Assembly: GCA_905236225.1 (NCBI GenBank)
Contig: CAJOPM010000202.1
Coordinates: 1-6,907 of the forward strand
DNA: 6,907 nucleotides
Origin: an uncultured Eubacterium sp.
GTDB taxonomy: Bacteria > Bacillota > Clostridia > Lachnospirales > Lachnospiraceae
Direction: 5' to 3'
This document shows, in pieces, positions 5,337 to 6,907 of the stretch. Under the pieces are notes generated by a model that saw nothing but the letters and a program-made list of their open reading frames with translations, was not told the origin of the DNA and searched no databases. The number at the start of each line of letters is the position of its first letter. The stretch's first letter is position 1. A program made the position numbers and the translations under genes.

Positions 5337-6907
5337 ATGAACAACGAGAAGATTATAGTGATTGACTTTGGCGGTCAGTACAATCAGTTGGTCGCACGAA
5401 GAGTCAGGGAGTGTGGCGTATATTGCGAGATTTATTCTTATAAGACACCATTAGATGAGATACGAAGCATGAACCCAAAGGGAATCATACTTACCGGTGG
5501 ACCTGACAGTGTATATGAAGATGGCGCGCCTTCATGCAGTGATGAACTTTTTAAAATGGGTATACCAATTTTAGGCCTTTGTTACGGCGCGCAGCTTATG
5601 ATGCATCTTTTGGGAGGCGAAGTAAAACGTGCCAAAGCAAGGGAATATGGCCGTACATCTACAAAGTTCGACACCTCATCGGCATTGTTTAAAGATATGC
5701 CCGAAGAATCAATTGTATGGATGAGTCATTTTGATTATATATCGCAGCTTGCAGAAGGCTTTGAATCGATTGCGCATACTAAGTCAACGCCTGTGGCAGC
5801 AGCTCAAAATACAAAAGAAAATCTCTATGCGATACAGTTTCATCCCGAGGTGCTTCATACGGAGTATGGCAAAGTATCACTCTTTAATTTTGTCAGAGGA
5901 ATATGTGGCTGCAGCGGAGATTGGGAGATGGGGTCATTTATCGATAAGACCGTTGCGGAACTTAAAGAGAAAATCGGAAATGGACGTGTGTTGCTGGCAC
6001 TTTCTGGAGGCGTTGATTCATCTGTTGCGGCAGGCCTTCTTGCCCGTGCCATCGGAAGGCAGCTTACTTGCGTCTTCGTAGACCACGGTCTGCTAAGGAA
6101 AAACGAAGGCGATCAGGTCGAGAGTGTTTTTGGCAGTGAAGGAGATTTTGAACTTAATTTTATCAGGGTAAATGCAGCTGACAGATATTATAAAAAACTC
6201 GCAGGAGTAACAGAACCGGAACAAAAGAGAAAAATCATCGGCGAGGAATTTATCAGAGTATTTGAAGAAGAATCAAAAAAAATAGGAGCAGTTGATTATC
6301 TTGCGCAGGGAACTATTTATCCTGATGTTGTTGAGTCGGGGCTTGGCGGAGAAAGCGCCGTCATCAAGTCACACCACAACGTGGGAGGACTGCCTGACTA
6401 CGTTGATTTTAAAGAGATAGTAGAGCCTCTTAGACTATTATTCAAAGATGAGGTTAGAGAAGTAGGGCGCAAACTCGGCATTCCGGAAGAACTTGTATCA
6501 AGACAACCATTCCCCGGCCCCGGGCTTGGCATTCGCATTATAGGCGAAGTTACGGCTGACAAGATAAGAATAGTACAGGATGCAGATGCCATATACAGAG
6601 AAGAAATCGATAAGGCCGTTGCAGCCTATGAAGAAGAAAATGGATATGTGGCACCATGGAAACCCGACCAATATTTTGCTGCATTATCTAATATGCGTTC
6701 CGTAGGAGTTATGGGGGATGAAAGAACCTATGACTACGCTGTTGTGCTTCGCGCAGTACGAACAGTGGATTTTATGACGGCTGAGAGCGCAAAGATTCCC
6801 TGGATGGTCATGCAGACCATAACAAGCAGGATTGTAAATGAGGTTCGAGGAGTAAATAGAGTATTTTATGATATGACTGGTAAGCCGCCGGGAACGATAG
6901 AGATGGA
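5337..6907 (+). CDS. guaA: GMP synthase (glutamine-hydrolysing), 3' end cut by window
   Basis: 523 complete codons are present. The sequence stops at GTIEM plus two bases, while GuaA proteins usually end GTIEWE, so only about one codon and the stop are missing. The enzyme converts XMP, ATP and glutamine to GMP. The N-terminal class I amidotransferase domain shows DFGGQYNQLVARR (10-22), GGPDS, GLCYGAQLM with nucleophile Cys82, and the QFHPEV triad (His169, Glu171). The ATP-pyrophosphatase domain follows, with the P-loop LSGGVDSSVAA (222-232), VDHGLLRKNEG and QGTIYPDVVES. The dimerisation domain carries RQPFPGPGLGIRI, SNMRSVGVMGDERTYDYA and KIPWMV. AGGAGG at 5325-5330, 6 bases before the ATG, fixes the start. 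No purine riboswitch fits in the 27-base gap after queH, so guaA probably depends on upstream promoters. MSHFD replaces the common MSHGD. Confidence 0.97.
   Translation, partial: MNNEKIIVIDFGGQYNQLVARRVRECGVYCEIYSYKTPLDEIRSMNPKGIILTGGPDSVYEDGAPSCSDELFKMGIPILGLCYGAQLMMHLLGGEVKRAKAREYGRTSTKFDTSSALFKDMPEESIVWMSHFDYISQLAEGFESIAHTKSTPVAAAQNTKENLYAIQFHPEVLHTEYGKVSLFNFVRGICGCSGDWEMGSFIDKTVAELKEKIGNGRVLLALSGGVDSSVAAGLLARAIGRQLTCVFVDHGLLRKNEGDQVESVFGSEGDFELNFIRVNAADRYYKKLAGVTEPEQKRKIIGEEFIRVFEEESKKIGAVDYLAQGTIYPDVVESGLGGESAVIKSHHNVGGLPDYVDFKEIVEPLRLLFKDEVREVGRKLGIPEELVSRQPFPGPGLGIRIIGEVTADKIRIVQDADAIYREEIDKAVAAYEEENGYVAPWKPDQYFAALSNMRSVGVMGDERTYDYAVVLRAVRTVDFMTAESAKIPWMVMQTITSRIVNEVRGVNRVFYDMTGKPPGTIEM

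Noticed and set aside
5731..6081. 116-residue + strand frame inside guaA
   Set aside because: It overlaps guaA in another frame through the QFHPEV and SGGVDSS coding region, has no ribosome site of note and no recognisable domain.

Overview
All recognisable genes lie on the + strand and most are tightly packed. Codon use leans towards AT (AAA, ATA, AGA and TTA are frequent). Shine-Dalgarno sites are strong AGGAGG or AGAGG types. GuaA, the AEC permease, TcdA and QueH all read like proteins of anaerobic Firmicutes, so the best guess is a clostridial genome, probably Lachnospiraceae. This rests on protein resemblance only. No tRNA, rRNA, CRISPR array, insertion sequence or phage gene was seen on either strand.

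Layout. 27-320 is a 97-residue remnant of an alpha/beta hydrolase whose N-terminal and C-terminal ends are fused in frame, with the catalytic middle missing. Next come ybaK (334-816, Cys-tRNA(Pro) deacylase type), an AEC-family permease (870-1796), tcdA (1807-2535, cyclic t6A synthesis), a histidine phosphatase (2537-3319) and a dihydrouridine synthase (3321-4271). The last four are separated by 10, 1 and 1 bases, so they very likely form one operon.

The only real intergenic region is 4272-4397. It holds two consensus-like sigma-A promoters set exactly 36 bp apart, and a G+C-rich dyad that encloses the second -10 box. These drive a second unit: a 93-residue protein I do not recognise (4398-4679), queH (4683-5309, epoxyqueuosine reductase) and guaA (5337 to beyond 6907, GMP synthase, missing about its last codon and the stop).

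How it fits together. Four of the proteins act on tRNA: YbaK proofreads mischarged tRNA, TcdA cyclises t6A37, Dus makes dihydrouridine and QueH completes queuosine. GuaA is core purine synthesis. The window is mostly housekeeping DNA, and I see no clear new defence or mobile system. The points most worth a second look are the internally deleted hydrolase, the unknown 93-residue protein with its unusually strong expression signals and distinct codon use, and the tandem promoter/dyad in front of it.
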